Positions 1 to 8,297 of a stretch of DNA of 20,868 bases are shown here, in pieces; within the stretch, counting starts at the first letter, position 1, and each line of letters begins with the position of its first letter. A program made the translations under genes and the position numbers. The stretch covers positions 1 to 20,868 of the forward strand of contig JABDII010000085.1 of assembly GCA_013003805.1 (NCBI GenBank). The letters run 5' to 3'. A model generated the notes under the pieces. That model was not told the DNA's origin. It was given only the letters and a program-made list of their open reading frames with translations, and made no database searches. Origin of the DNA: Gemmatimonadales bacterium. Its GTDB lineage: Bacteria > Gemmatimonadota > Gemmatimonadetes > Gemmatimonadales > GWC2-71-9.

Positions 1-541
1 ACCCAAGGTCGTTACTCGTAGTAACTACTACTACTGTTCTTCCGTCTGCTTCCAGTGACTCCCTTCCTCCGCCGAGTCTATCGACCACTCCCAGGACACC
101 CAACACGGATGCCCCCGCCTCCTCCACTACTGCGATAGCCCTGCGCGCCGAGTTGCCCGTGGTGATCACATCCTCCACCACCACCACGCGGTGTCCCCGC
201 TCGAGGTTGCCCTCCACCTGCCGGCCGGCCCCGTGCTTCTTGGGCTCCTTGCGGATGGTGAAGGCGTCGATTGTTGGCGGGTCGATGCTGCTCGCGGCCG
301 CAATGGCATAGGCTACCGGATCGGCCCCAAGGGTGAGGCCGCCAATGGCGTCGGGGAACCACCCGGCGTCCCGAATGGCGCTGAGACCCAGGCGGCCGAC
401 GAGAGCGAGCCCCTCCGCCGACATCGTGGTGCGTCGGGCGTCGATGTAATGGGTGGAATGCCGGCCGCTCGCGAGGAGAAAATCACCGTGCTGGATCGAC
501 CGTTCGAGGAGGAGTTCGATCAGTCGGGAGCGGTCGCTCAC
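1..541 (-). CDS. pyrE: Orotate phosphoribosyltransferase, C-terminus cut by window edge
   Basis: Transfers phosphoribose from PRPP to orotate to form OMP, the fifth step of cytoplasmic pyrimidine synthesis. Reading the minus strand from GTG at 541 gives 180 codons with no stop before base 1, so the last residues lie outside the window (family proteins are usually about 190-215 aa). The PRPP-binding loop VVVVEDVITTGNS is at residues 119-131. The family segment FTIRKEPKKHG is at 94-104, and IGGLTLGADP at 66-75 is the usual hinge before the loop. The GTG start is fixed by a 4-base GTGA overlap with the stop of the kinase gene upstream, so the two are probably cotranscribed and translationally coupled. 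No broken motif is visible. Family assignment is confident. Confidence 0.93.
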   Translation of the reverse strand, partial: MSDRSRLIELLLERSIQHGDFLLASGRHSTHYIDARRTTMSAEGLALVGRLGLSAIRDAGWFPDAIGGLTLGADPVAYAIAAASSIDPPTIDAFTIRKEPKKHGAGRQVEGNLERGHRVVVVEDVITTGNSARRAIAVVEEAGASVLGVLGVVDRLGGGRESLEADGRTVVVVTTSNDLG

Positions 542-1437
542 TGCCCGCCTTTCCGGAACAAGGCGGAGAGAAAGCCTTCCTTTTTGGATGTGTCCTGCTC
601 CGCCGCCGTGCAAAAAGCCTGAGCGAACTCGTCCACCGTCTTACATCGCTGGGACAGATCCCGCTCGAGGCCAGCCATCACCGCGCTCTCGACGTCTTTG
701 GAGAACTTCCGGCCTTTGGCAGCTTGATTCAGCGGGGTGGGCGGCTGGGACAGCAGTTGCTGAAAGAGTTCGCGAGGGGTGCGACCCGTGAACGGGAGGG
801 CGCCGCTCAAGAGAGAATAGGCGATGGTCGCGAGGCTGTAGACATCAGCCTGCTCATGCACCAACTCCCCGCTGAGCGCCTCGGGGGCGACGTACTGGAG
901 AGTCCCAACGAAGAACCCTGCCCGCGTCAAACGGTCCTCTGGGCTGAGCTCGGCATCCCGGGCGATCCCGAAGTCCAGCAATTTGGCTGTCTGGGTCGCC
1001 GGGTCATACATGATGTTGGCCGGCTTGAGATCCCGGTGGATAATACCGGCACGGTGCGCGGTCGAGAGTGCGGCCGCCAATTGGCGCACGATGGTCCCCG
1101 TGAGGTCCGGCGCCAGCGGCCCGGATCGGCTTAGGAACGTGGCCAATGGCTCCCCCTCCGCCCACTCGAGCGCTAGGTAATGAAGCCCGTCAGCGTCGCC
1201 GTAGTCAAAGGTCTTAACCACGTTGGGGTGTTCCACGCGAACGCCGTAATCGGCCTCGCGGAGAAACCGCTTGACCGCGACGGGATCTTGACGCAACCGG
1301 GGGCGCAGCACCTTGACAGCGGCCTGCCCGCGCTCGGGGTGCTCCGCCCGGTACACAATGGCGGTGCCGCCCTCTCCAATCCGTTTGAGCAGGCGATATC
1401 CGGCGATGGTCTGGCCAACGAGGTTCTCTTCACTCAT
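538..1437 (-). CDS. Soluble Hanks-type serine/threonine protein kinase
   Basis: A 299-aa protein that is almost entirely kinase domain (about residues 11-275). The glycine-rich loop GEGGTA is at 21-26, with alanine in the third glycine position. The ATP-anchoring lysine is K42 in AAVKVL, the catalytic loop HRDLKPAN is at 134-141, DFG at 155-157 and APE at 184-186. There is no transmembrane segment and no PASTA, TPR or other sensor extension, only a short basic tail, so it is probably cytoplasmic. Many bacterial relatives carry an extracellular or repeat domain, so this is a minimal form. Its TGA stop overlaps the pyrE GTG by 4 bases. ATG at 1437 is used although only a distant purine-rich tract precedes it. 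Substrates cannot be read from sequence. Confidence 0.93.
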   Translation of the reverse strand: MSEENLVGQTIAGYRLLKRIGEGGTAIVYRAEHPERGQAAVKVLRPRLRQDPVAVKRFLREADYGVRVEHPNVVKTFDYGDADGLHYLALEWAEGEPLATFLSRSGPLAPDLTGTIVRQLAAALSTAHRAGIIHRDLKPANIMYDPATQTAKLLDFGIARDAELSPEDRLTRAGFFVGTLQYVAPEALSGELVHEQADVYSLATIAYSLLSGALPFTGRTPRELFQQLLSQPPTPLNQAAKGRKFSKDVESAVMAGLERDLSQRCKTVDEFAQAFCTAAEQDTSKKEGFLSALFRKGGQ

Positions 1438-1513
1438 GATGAAGGGCCAAGCTACTTCCTCGCGATACCTGCAGCAAGGCGGCCGCCGCTTTCTGCCGCA
1501 CCCTTGGTCGTGC

Positions 1514-1543
1514 TTGACGCCTCTCTGTCCGGGCCGCTAAGCT
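1514..1543 (+). promoter_or_regulatory. Possible sigma70-type promoter for the GWxTD gene
   Basis: TTGACG (1514-1519) is followed after 18 bases by TAAGCT (1538-1543), about 50 bases upstream of the GTG at 1596. It lies in the 158-base gap between the divergent kinase and GWxTD genes. The -10 match is weak (three of six), so this is a candidate only. I see no equally good promoter pointing toward the kinase. Confidence 0.3.
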
Positions 1544-1595
1544 TGGCAAAGACTCGCCGATTTCTTGGCATTCGATTCTTGTCCGCGAGGGAACC

Positions 1596-2939
1596 GTGAT
1601 TCGCCGCATCCTACTCCTGGGTCTCGTTGCACTACTGCCGCTCGGGTGCGGCACGTGGCGTCGGGCCGGGACAACCTCAGCTCCCCCGAGCCCCCAGGAA
1701 CAATTTGCCGGGCTCTTCGACGTCCAAGGGGCATATCGGCGGATGGGCCGGTTTGCCTCCGATCCACCAATTCGATTCATCGGGACGATGGTTACCGCCG
1801 CCGGGCCGGGTGATTCTGCGGTCGCGGTGCTGGGACTGTCGTTGGAGAATCGAGCCCTCGTCTTCCAGCGTGAGGATGACGGGTTTGTCGCACGATACCG
1901 CCTGGAGCTGACCCTCCAGCACGCGGACGATTCACCCATCGAGGTACGCCGAGAGGAAACCGTCCGAGTCGGTACTTTCAAGGAAACCCTTCGGGCAGAC
2001 GAGAGCATTCTCTTCCAACAGAGCTTCCATCTCATTCCTGGAGACTACCACATCGTCATCTCGATCCGGGATCGAGCATCCCCTTCCCTGAGCACCGCGG
2101 AAGGAGACTTCTCGGTGGGCGTCTTTGAGGCCGGGACCACTTCGGAGCCGATCATCGTCTACCAAGTCACTGGCCGCGACTCGGAAACGGCCCCGCTCTC
2201 GGTCTTGCTCAATCCGCGTGGGGCGGTGGCGTATGGAGGTGACACGCTTCTGGCGTATGTCGAGGGCTATGGCTTCACCGAAGCGACCAGCGTTCCCTAT
2301 GAGGTCCGAGACCGGGACGAGAACGTGGTCTTCATGGATTCGCTGCGCTTTGCTGGGCGACAAGGCATCGAGAGCCAGGTCATCAGATTGGCGCCAGACA
2401 GCCAACCCCTCGGCGAACTGACCATCGTGGTGGGCACGCCTCCCAATGAGCGCTCGACCAAGGCACTGGTGTCGTTCTCGGAGGCCTGGATCGTTACGAA
2501 CTACGAGGAGATGGTTAATCTCCTTCGCTTCTTTGGCCATGACCAAAAGCTGAGTAAGCTGAAGGACGCCCCCGAAGAGGACCGCCCCCGGTTGTGGCAG
2601 GAGTTCTGGCGCGAAACGGACCCCAACAAGATCACGCCCGAAAACGAGGCGCTGGACGCCTACTTCCAGCGGATCGCGCTCGCCAATGCGCGGTTCCGCG
2701 GGGAAGATCGGCCGGGCTGGCGGACTGAGCGAGGCGAGGTCTTCATTACGCTCGGCGACCCCGACGAGACGTTCGACGCGAGTCCAACCAGCCAGGGCCG
2801 AATCATCCGATGGATCTATACCAGCCTTCGTCTCACGGTCTTCTTCGAAGACGTGAGCGGGTTCGGGCGATTCCGGATGACGCCGGCCTCGCGCGCGGCG
2901 TACGAGGGGGTCCTGAACCGGGTGCGCCGGTCGCAGTAG
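1596..2939 (+). CDS. GWxTD-domain putative lipoprotein
   Basis: A 447-aa protein with a hydrophobic N-terminus (residues 4-17) ending in PLGC, a plausible lipobox with C18 as the lipidated cysteine, although proline at -3 is unusual. The middle (about 60-290) looks like beta-rich extracellular domains. The C-terminal part (about 300-440) matches the GWxTD domain: GWRTERG at 374-380, then VFITLGDPDE and an aromatic-rich tail. The signature is GWRTE, with glutamate in place of the usual aspartate. The biochemical function of this family is unknown; members are common in Acidobacteria, Gemmatimonadetes and related groups, usually as exported proteins. GTG at 1596 has a GAGG-type ribosome site just upstream and gives the signal sequence. 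Envelope location is inferred. Confidence 0.82.
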   Translation: MIRRILLLGLVALLPLGCGTWRRAGTTSAPPSPQEQFAGLFDVQGAYRRMGRFASDPPIRFIGTMVTAAGPGDSAVAVLGLSLENRALVFQREDDGFVARYRLELTLQHADDSPIEVRREETVRVGTFKETLRADESILFQQSFHLIPGDYHIVISIRDRASPSLSTAEGDFSVGVFEAGTTSEPIIVYQVTGRDSETAPLSVLLNPRGAVAYGGDTLLAYVEGYGFTEATSVPYEVRDRDENVVFMDSLRFAGRQGIESQVIRLAPDSQPLGELTIVVGTPPNERSTKALVSFSEAWIVTNYEEMVNLLRFFGHDQKLSKLKDAPEEDRPRLWQEFWRETDPNKITPENEALDAYFQRIALANARFRGEDRPGWRTERGEVFITLGDPDETFDASPTSQGRIIRWIYTSLRLTVFFEDVSGFGRFRMTPASRAAYEGVLNRVRRSQ

Positions 2940-3015
2940 CTCATACACCACGCACGTTGACCTCGGCGGCCGCGAGACCCGCGGGCGCCGGCCTTCTCTC
3001 TCACCGTTAGTCGCG

Positions 3016-5790
3016 ATGCCGCATCACGATCCGCCTCAGCTGTTCCTGATCGACGGGTACGCCTTGGTGTATCGCGCCTTCTTCGCGATGATTGCCCGGC
3101 CGTTGCGCACCTCCAAAGGTGCCAACACCTCGGCGGCGTGGGGGGTCGCCAATTTTCTGCTCCGTCTACGGGAGCGGTATCAGCCCGATTACTTGGCGTG
3201 GATCCATGATGCCGGTGATTCCTTCCGCACCGACCAATATCCCGACTACAAATCGACGCGGGAGAAACTGGATGATGAGCTCCAGGCCGACTTCGACCAG
3301 GCGATTGAGCATGTCGAGGCTCTCCTCGACGCGTTTCGGGTTCCGCTGGTTGAGGTCGAAGGCTATGAAGCCGACGACGTGATCGGCACGTTGGCAGAAA
3401 AAGCGGACGAGCATGACCTCCAAGTCGTCATCGTCTCCGGCGACAAGGACTTCTACCAGCTCATCGGCCCGCGCATTGCCCTGCTCAACCCGGGGCGCCG
3501 TGGCCCGGCAGCGGTCGATGAGCAGTGGGTGGACGAATCGAATGCGGCGGACCGGCTCGGTGTGCCCCCGCGGCAAGTCGTTGACTACCTCGCCTTGGTC
3601 GGAGACAGCTCGGACAACGTGCCGGGCGTGAAGGGCATTGGGGACAAGGGTGCCAGAGAGCTCTTGTCGCAGTACACGGACCTAGAGGACCTCTTGGCTC
3701 ACGCGGCCGAGGTCAAGAAGAAGCGGCCGAGGGAAGCGCTGGAATCGCAGGGCGACAATGCTCGGCTCTCGCGGGACTTGGTCACCATTCGGCGGGACGT
3801 GCCGGTGGAGCTGGACCTCGAACGATTCCACGCCAGGTCACCCGACAACGGGGCGCTGACGAGCATCTTGGCAGAACTCGAATTCTTCGCGTTGGCTCGC
3901 AAGCTTGGTCTCGAGTCCGAGCCGTCTATCACACCTGTGGAAGGGAAGATCGCCCAACATAGGGTGACGGTAGTCGATGAGGTGGGTGATCTAGACGCGG
4001 TCGTGGCCCGCCTTCGGGCCGCTCCCCTTGTGGCCCTCGACGTTCGGGGAAGTGCTTCGTCCCCGCGTGACGGGACACTGGTCGGTATCGCCTTGGCAAC
4101 CTCCCTCGAGGAGGCGTGGTATCTGCCGTTCGCACACGAGGCGGCGGGCGGCGAGCTGGCTGCCCCGGCCGCCGTGGCGAATCTTCCTCCCCTGACCGAC
4201 CCGGCGTGTCGCGCCGTTCTGGAAGTCCTAAGCGATCCGGCCATTCCCAAGGCGGGTCACGATCTCAAGCGGGATTGGCAGGTACTGCGACAAGCAGGCG
4301 TCGAGCTCGCTGGAGTCTCTTTCGACACGATGATCGCCAGCTTCGTGCTGGACCCGGGACGCCGATCGCATGCGATGGAAAACCTGAGCCTCGAGCATCT
4401 GGCTCACACCCTCCGGAGCCATGAGGACGTCGTGGGGAAGGGCAAGAAGGCGACCGCCTTCGCGGCGGTCGGACCGGGGGTGGCCGGCGAGTACAGCGGG
4501 AGTCGCAGCATCACGGTGCTGGCCCTCCATCAAGTCTTCCGTCCCTTCCTCGAACGCATGGCGGCCGAGCCATTGTTCCACGATATCGAAATGCCGCTCG
4601 TCGGCGTGTTGGTGGATATGGAATGGACCGGGATCAGGATCGACACCACGTTGTTGGCCAAGCTCGGTCGGGAGTTTCGGGAAGAGCTCACGACCCTCGT
4701 TGCGGAGATTCACGTGGCTGCGGGTCAGGAATTCAACCTAAACTCCCCCAAGCAACTGGCGGCCGTACTGTTCGAGAAGCAACAACTGCCTATCCTCAAG
4801 AAGACCAAGACCGGCGCATCCACCGATGCCGACGTCCTCGAACAGCTCGCAGCCATGGGGCACGACGTCCCCCGGTTAATCTTGGAGCATCGCGAGTTGC
4901 AGAAGCTGCTCTCGACGTACGTGGACGTCCTCCCAGATGCCGTCAACCCCACCACGGGTCGGATTCACACAACCTTCAACCAAACTGGCGCGGCTACGGG
5001 TCGGCTGTCCTCGTCCGACCCGAATCTTCAAAACATCCCGGTGCGGAGCCGCCGGGGCGAGGTGATTCGCCGCGGTTTCGTCCCCGACAACGGGTGGGTG
5101 TTCTTGGTGGCGGATTACTCGCAAATCGAGCTCCGCCTCATGGCTCACTTGTCGCAGGACCCAGCCTTTATCGAGGCGTTCCGTCGGGGTGGCGACATTC
5201 ATGGCGAGACGGCCGCCATCATCTTCGACGTGCCAGCAAACGAGGTGACGAGCGACATGCGGGCGCGCGCCAAGACCATCAATTTTGCCACGATCTACGG
5301 ACAAGGTCCCTTCGCATTAGGCAAGCAGCTCGATATCTCGCAACAAGATGCCAAGGCATTCATCAGTGCGTATTTCGAGCGCTTCGCGGGCGTGCGGACG
5401 TTTCTGGATCGCCAGATCGAGCTGGCTCGATCGCAAGGCTATGTCGAGACGCTCTTTGGTCGGCGTCGTTACATCCCTGAGATCAAGGACAAGAACTTCA
5501 ACGTTCGGGCCTTTGGAGAACGAACGGCGCAGAACTCCCCGCTCCAGGGATCGGCTGCCGACCTCATCAAACGAGCGATGATTCGAATCCACGAGTGCCT
5601 ACGCTCCGACGGGCTGCGGGCGCAAATGCTCCTTCAGGTCCATGATGAGCTGGTGTTGGAGGCTCCGAAGAGTGAGGTGGACCAGGTCCGGACCCTGGTC
5701 AAACGGGAAATGGAATCGGCTGCTGACCTTTCCATTCCCCTGGTCGTGGAGGTCGGTGTGGGCCCCAACTGGCTGGATGCCAAGACCTAA
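3016..5790 (+). CDS. polA: DNA polymerase I, probably without proofreading
   Basis: A 924-aa three-domain enzyme for Okazaki primer removal and repair synthesis. Residues 1-300 are the 5'-3' nuclease (LIDGYALVYRAFFA at 11-24; GYEADDVIG at 117-124; helix-hairpin-helix DSSDNVPGVKGIGDKGA at 197-213). Residues about 315-510 are the 3'-5' exonuclease fold. Residues 520-924 are the polymerase: motif A around D700 (VADYSQIELR), motif B R749/K753/F757/Y761, and motif C LQVHDEL with D877. The exonuclease site is degenerate. The DxE pair is D342-V-R344, D420 is kept, and the YxxxD motif is Y493 with R497. By alignment to E. coli, E357 and D501 are arginines, so editing is probably lost. No good ribosome site precedes ATG 3016, but the family N-terminus fits this start. 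Confidence 0.97.
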   Translation: MPHHDPPQLFLIDGYALVYRAFFAMIARPLRTSKGANTSAAWGVANFLLRLRERYQPDYLAWIHDAGDSFRTDQYPDYKSTREKLDDELQADFDQAIEHVEALLDAFRVPLVEVEGYEADDVIGTLAEKADEHDLQVVIVSGDKDFYQLIGPRIALLNPGRRGPAAVDEQWVDESNAADRLGVPPRQVVDYLALVGDSSDNVPGVKGIGDKGARELLSQYTDLEDLLAHAAEVKKKRPREALESQGDNARLSRDLVTIRRDVPVELDLERFHARSPDNGALTSILAELEFFALARKLGLESEPSITPVEGKIAQHRVTVVDEVGDLDAVVARLRAAPLVALDVRGSASSPRDGTLVGIALATSLEEAWYLPFAHEAAGGELAAPAAVANLPPLTDPACRAVLEVLSDPAIPKAGHDLKRDWQVLRQAGVELAGVSFDTMIASFVLDPGRRSHAMENLSLEHLAHTLRSHEDVVGKGKKATAFAAVGPGVAGEYSGSRSITVLALHQVFRPFLERMAAEPLFHDIEMPLVGVLVDMEWTGIRIDTTLLAKLGREFREELTTLVAEIHVAAGQEFNLNSPKQLAAVLFEKQQLPILKKTKTGASTDADVLEQLAAMGHDVPRLILEHRELQKLLSTYVDVLPDAVNPTTGRIHTTFNQTGAATGRLSSSDPNLQNIPVRSRRGEVIRRGFVPDNGWVFLVADYSQIELRLMAHLSQDPAFIEAFRRGGDIHGETAAIIFDVPANEVTSDMRARAKTINFATIYGQGPFALGKQLDISQQDAKAFISAYFERFAGVRTFLDRQIELARSQGYVETLFGRRRYIPEIKDKNFNVRAFGERTAQNSPLQGSAADLIKRAMIRIHECLRSDGLRAQMLLQVHDELVLEAPKSEVDQVRTLVKREMESAADLSIPLVVEVGVGPNWLDAKT

Positions 5791-5824
5791 CCGCCGTCCC
5801 GGCACCGTACTGGCCAAATCCTTG

Positions 5825-5844
5825 CAGGAGAGGACTTTCTCCTG
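5825..5844 (+). other. Perfect hairpin downstream of polA
   Basis: CAGGAGA (5825-5831) and TCTCCTG (5838-5844) are perfect inverted repeats around a 6-base loop, 35 bases after the polA stop and 49 bases before the next ATG. No T-tract follows, so it is not a canonical intrinsic terminator. It could be an mRNA 3'-end stabiliser or could hide the purine-rich AGGAGAGGA from ribosomes. Chance is possible. Confidence 0.3.
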
Positions 5845-5892
5845 GGCGAGCGCCGCAACAGGGCGGCCGGAATCCTGCAGCTGGCGGGGAGC

Positions 5893-6639
5893 ATGCATCG
5901 GGTTTTCCTAGCACTCTTGGTGATATTGGCCGCTCTGGTCGGACTGGACGCTCTGCGGCCAGACGCCGCCGCCGACGGGGCTCGGTCTGGCGAAGTGCCT
6001 GAGCAGCGGGCCGCGACCCAGGGAGCTGCCGCTGCCTCCGCCGTAGACCTCAACCCCGAGCGAGCTGCCACGCGCCGTCGCTTAAGAGACGCCGCGGCAA
6101 GAACTTACCTCGACTCACTCCTACTGGGGACGGACTCCCTCATTCGGCGATGGGAGCTGGGGTCCGGACGGGCGCTCGACGTCGCAATCGTGGAAGGTGG
6201 CGCCCCTGAATATGCGCCCCGTCTGGCGAACATGGTGCGGGAAGCGGCGGCACGGTGGGAGCGCGAGGGGCTCGGGTTCTACTTCACCTTCACCGCCGAC
6301 ACCGCAGCGGCCGACATCGTCATCCGCTGGCAATCGCGCTTGGAATCGGAGGATCGCGCCGGGCAGACGGATCTCGTGTGGGACCGGCTGGGTCATATCC
6401 GCCGGGCCGGCATTACCCTGGCACTGCGCAACACGACCGGCGCCCTGTTGCCGGATGATGCCCTCCTCGCCGTCGCCGTCCATGAAATGGGCCATGCGAT
6501 CGGGATGCCCCATTCCGACGACTCCGAGGACGTCATGTTCCCCCGCGCTCGGCACAACGTCATCTCGCCACGCGACCGCCTCACCGCTTACCTTCTCTAC
6601 CAACTTCCCCCGGGCTCCGTGAAGGAGAGCGACTCCTAA
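5893..6639 (+). CDS. Exported matrixin-like zinc metalloprotease
   Basis: A 248-aa protein with one N-terminal hydrophobic segment (about residues 3-19), either a signal peptide or a signal anchor. The metzincin zinc motif HExxHxxGxxH is complete: H197, E198, H201, G204 and H207 in HEMGHAIGMPH. DVMFP at 213-217 places M215 as the likely Met-turn. The upstream segment ADIVIRW (140-146) resembles the edge strand seen in matrixin-like catalytic domains. The region between signal and catalytic domain is Ala-rich and probably a linker or propeptide. It lies 102 bases after polA on the same strand. A GGGGAG purine tract sits unusually close to the ATG at 5893. Substrate is unknown; the catalytic class is well supported. 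Confidence 0.85.
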   Translation: MHRVFLALLVILAALVGLDALRPDAAADGARSGEVPEQRAATQGAAAASAVDLNPERAATRRRLRDAAARTYLDSLLLGTDSLIRRWELGSGRALDVAIVEGGAPEYAPRLANMVREAAARWEREGLGFYFTFTADTAAADIVIRWQSRLESEDRAGQTDLVWDRLGHIRRAGITLALRNTTGALLPDDALLAVAVHEMGHAIGMPHSDDSEDVMFPRARHNVISPRDRLTAYLLYQLPPGSVKESDS

Positions 6640-6716
6640 GCCTGGGTTCGACGTCGCGCCGCTGGTCGGGGCGATCCACCTCTCGGTTGCTACACGAGGT
6701 CCATCCCGGGATACCG

Positions 6717-7883
6717 ATGGTCTATCGCACGCTCCTGTGGGGACTGACCGCGTTGACGGTCACCATGCCTGCTGCCGCACAGGCCACCTTCGGCCACATC
6801 GAATCGCTGGTTGAGCGCGGTATTGAGCGGGGGATCTATCCGGGGGCGGTCGTCGTGATCGGGCAGCCCGATCGCGTACTCTACGCGCGTGGGTTCGGCC
6901 ACTACACCTGGGATCCCACGTCACCGACGCCGAGTCCAGACACCACGTTGTGGGATATCGCATCCATCAGCAAGGTGGTCGGAACCACGACTGCGATAAT
7001 GCTACTGGTCGAGCGCGACCAGGTGGACCTCGATGCGCGGGTCTCGCGATATCTCCCACGGTTCCAAGGACTCAACAAGGACCAGGTGACCGTGCGCATG
7101 CTGTTGGACCACACCAGCGGGCTGCCGAGTTACGTGCAGTTCTTCAAGCAGACCCGCGACCGGGAGGAAGCGATTGGGTTGTTGTATCAAGAGCCGCTGC
7201 GGCGGCGGCCGGGGACGCGGGCGGTCTACAGCGATCTCAATGCTCTTCTGCTTGGGCTCTTAGTCGAGGCCGTGACCGGTGAATCCCTCGATGCATTCGC
7301 CGCGCGGGAGGTCTTCGTGCCTTTGGGCATGACCCAGACGCTCTACCGTCCGCCCAGGGCCGAGCAGTCCCGAGCGGTGCCGACCGGGGTCTGGCGCGGG
7401 CATCCGGTCGGAGGCCAGGTCAACGACCAGAATGCCGTCGTCTTTGGTGGCGCCGCCGGCCATGCGGGCATTTTCTCGACCGGCATAGACCTAGCTCGAT
7501 ACGCCCAAATGTGGCTCAGCCAAGGGCGTCTTTCCGTAAGGCGCTTCGTGGGCGCTCCCACCATTCAGCGCTTTCTCGAGCGCCGGCCGGAGGCAGGAAG
7601 CCGGCTGCTCGGCTGGGACACTCCGGAGCCAACCCCCACCCGCCTCTCGGTCTTCGGGAACCTGCTGAGCGATCAGGCCTACGGTCATACCGGCTGGACC
7701 GGGACGGAGATGTGGGTCGACCCCGCCCGCAAGGTCTTTCTCGTGTTTCTCACCAATCGCAGCTTCAATCCCAAAGTCCGCCGGTCGATTTCGGAACTGC
7801 GTGCCGTCCGATCAGCCCTGTCCGATGCGGTCGTGCGCGCGGTGCACGGCGCCTGTGAGGCGGTTTCCCAACCAGCATGCTGA
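6717..7883 (+). CDS. Secreted serine hydrolase, class C beta-lactamase fold
   Basis: A 388-aa protein of the beta-lactamase/penicillin-binding-protein-like serine hydrolase family. The nucleophile motif SxxK is S83-I-S-K86, the second motif is Y171-S-D, and the third is H324-T-G (HTGWTG). I chose ATG 6717 over an in-frame TTG at 6687 because it begins a normal signal peptide: hydrophobic residues 5-20 ending AAAQA. Relatives include esterases, D-amino-acid amidases and peptidases acting on cell-wall fragments, so sequence alone does not tell whether it cleaves beta-lactams. HTG replaces the KTG typical of true beta-lactamases, which argues for another substrate. It overlaps the following DCC-family gene by 7 bases. 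Confidence 0.88.
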   Translation: MVYRTLLWGLTALTVTMPAAAQATFGHIESLVERGIERGIYPGAVVVIGQPDRVLYARGFGHYTWDPTSPTPSPDTTLWDIASISKVVGTTTAIMLLVERDQVDLDARVSRYLPRFQGLNKDQVTVRMLLDHTSGLPSYVQFFKQTRDREEAIGLLYQEPLRRRPGTRAVYSDLNALLLGLLVEAVTGESLDAFAAREVFVPLGMTQTLYRPPRAEQSRAVPTGVWRGHPVGGQVNDQNAVVFGGAAGHAGIFSTGIDLARYAQMWLSQGRLSVRRFVGAPTIQRFLERRPEAGSRLLGWDTPEPTPTRLSVFGNLLSDQAYGHTGWTGTEMWVDPARKVFLVFLTNRSFNPKVRRSISELRAVRSALSDAVVRAVHGACEAVSQPAC

Positions 7884-8242
7884 CCCGGCCGGTCCTGCTC
7901 TACGATGGCGATTGTGGGTTCTGCCGGAGGTGGATACGCCGGCTCGAGCGCTGGGATGTGCACCAAAGGATTCAATGCCTCCCGTCGGACCAACGTGGCA
8001 CCATCGCGGGCCTCCCGCCGCTCTCGGACGAGGCACTCAACCGGGCCATGCACCTGATTACTCCAGACGGGCAGGTGTTCGCTGGCGGTCGCGCGCTGCC
8101 CGAGATGCTGCCGTATCTTCGTGGGGGCCGATTCTTGAGACCCATCTATGCAATTCCGGGCATTCAGGCGGTGACCAACCGGGTGTATAGCTGGGTGGCC
8201 GAACACCGCCACGACCTCGGATCGGGATCATGTGAGGTGTGA
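7877..8242 (+). CDS. DCC-family (DUF393) thiol-disulfide oxidoreductase-like protein
   Basis: A 121-aa protein opening with VLLYDGDCGFCRRW (residues 6-19), the defining YDGxCxxC motif of the DCC/DUF393 family, with C13 and C16 as the putative redox pair. The C-terminal part (RFLRPIYAIPGIQAVTNRVYSWVAEHR) follows the usual family layout of short helices. Function is not established experimentally for most members; a thioredoxin-like redox role is inferred from the CxxC. The ATG at 7877 lies inside the end of the serine hydrolase gene (overlap 7877-7883, in a different frame), implying cotranscription. There is no signal peptide, so it is probably cytoplasmic, unlike its exported neighbour. Confidence 0.88.
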   Translation: MLTRPVLLYDGDCGFCRRWIRRLERWDVHQRIQCLPSDQRGTIAGLPPLSDEALNRAMHLITPDGQVFAGGRALPEMLPYLRGGRFLRPIYAIPGIQAVTNRVYSWVAEHRHDLGSGSCEV

Positions 8243-8248
8243 CGCACG

Positions 8249-8276
8249 TTGACGGTGGGGCGGGAAGCGCGATAGC
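8249..8276 (+). promoter_or_regulatory. Candidate promoter for the SufT-like gene
   Basis: TTGACG (8249-8254) is followed after 16 bases by GATAGC (8271-8276), ahead of a strong ribosome site AAGGAGG (8285-8291), which is 6 bases from the ATG at 8298. The -35 is good and the -10 is weak. The gene may therefore have its own promoter rather than depend only on read-through from the DCC gene. Confidence 0.4.
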
Positions 8277-8297
8277 TTCGAGTGAAGGAGGCGCGGC

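Noticed and set aside
1932..2951. 339-codon minus-strand open frame opposite the GWxTD gene
   Set aside because: It is antisense to a gene with a signal sequence and recognised domain; its translation has no recognisable motif.
2957..2985. Promoter for polA at TTGACC
   Set aside because: The -35-like TTGACC has only GC-rich sequence at the expected -10 position.
5825..5844. Intrinsic terminator after polA
   Set aside because: The hairpin is perfect but has no T-tract, so I list it only as a hairpin and do not claim termination.
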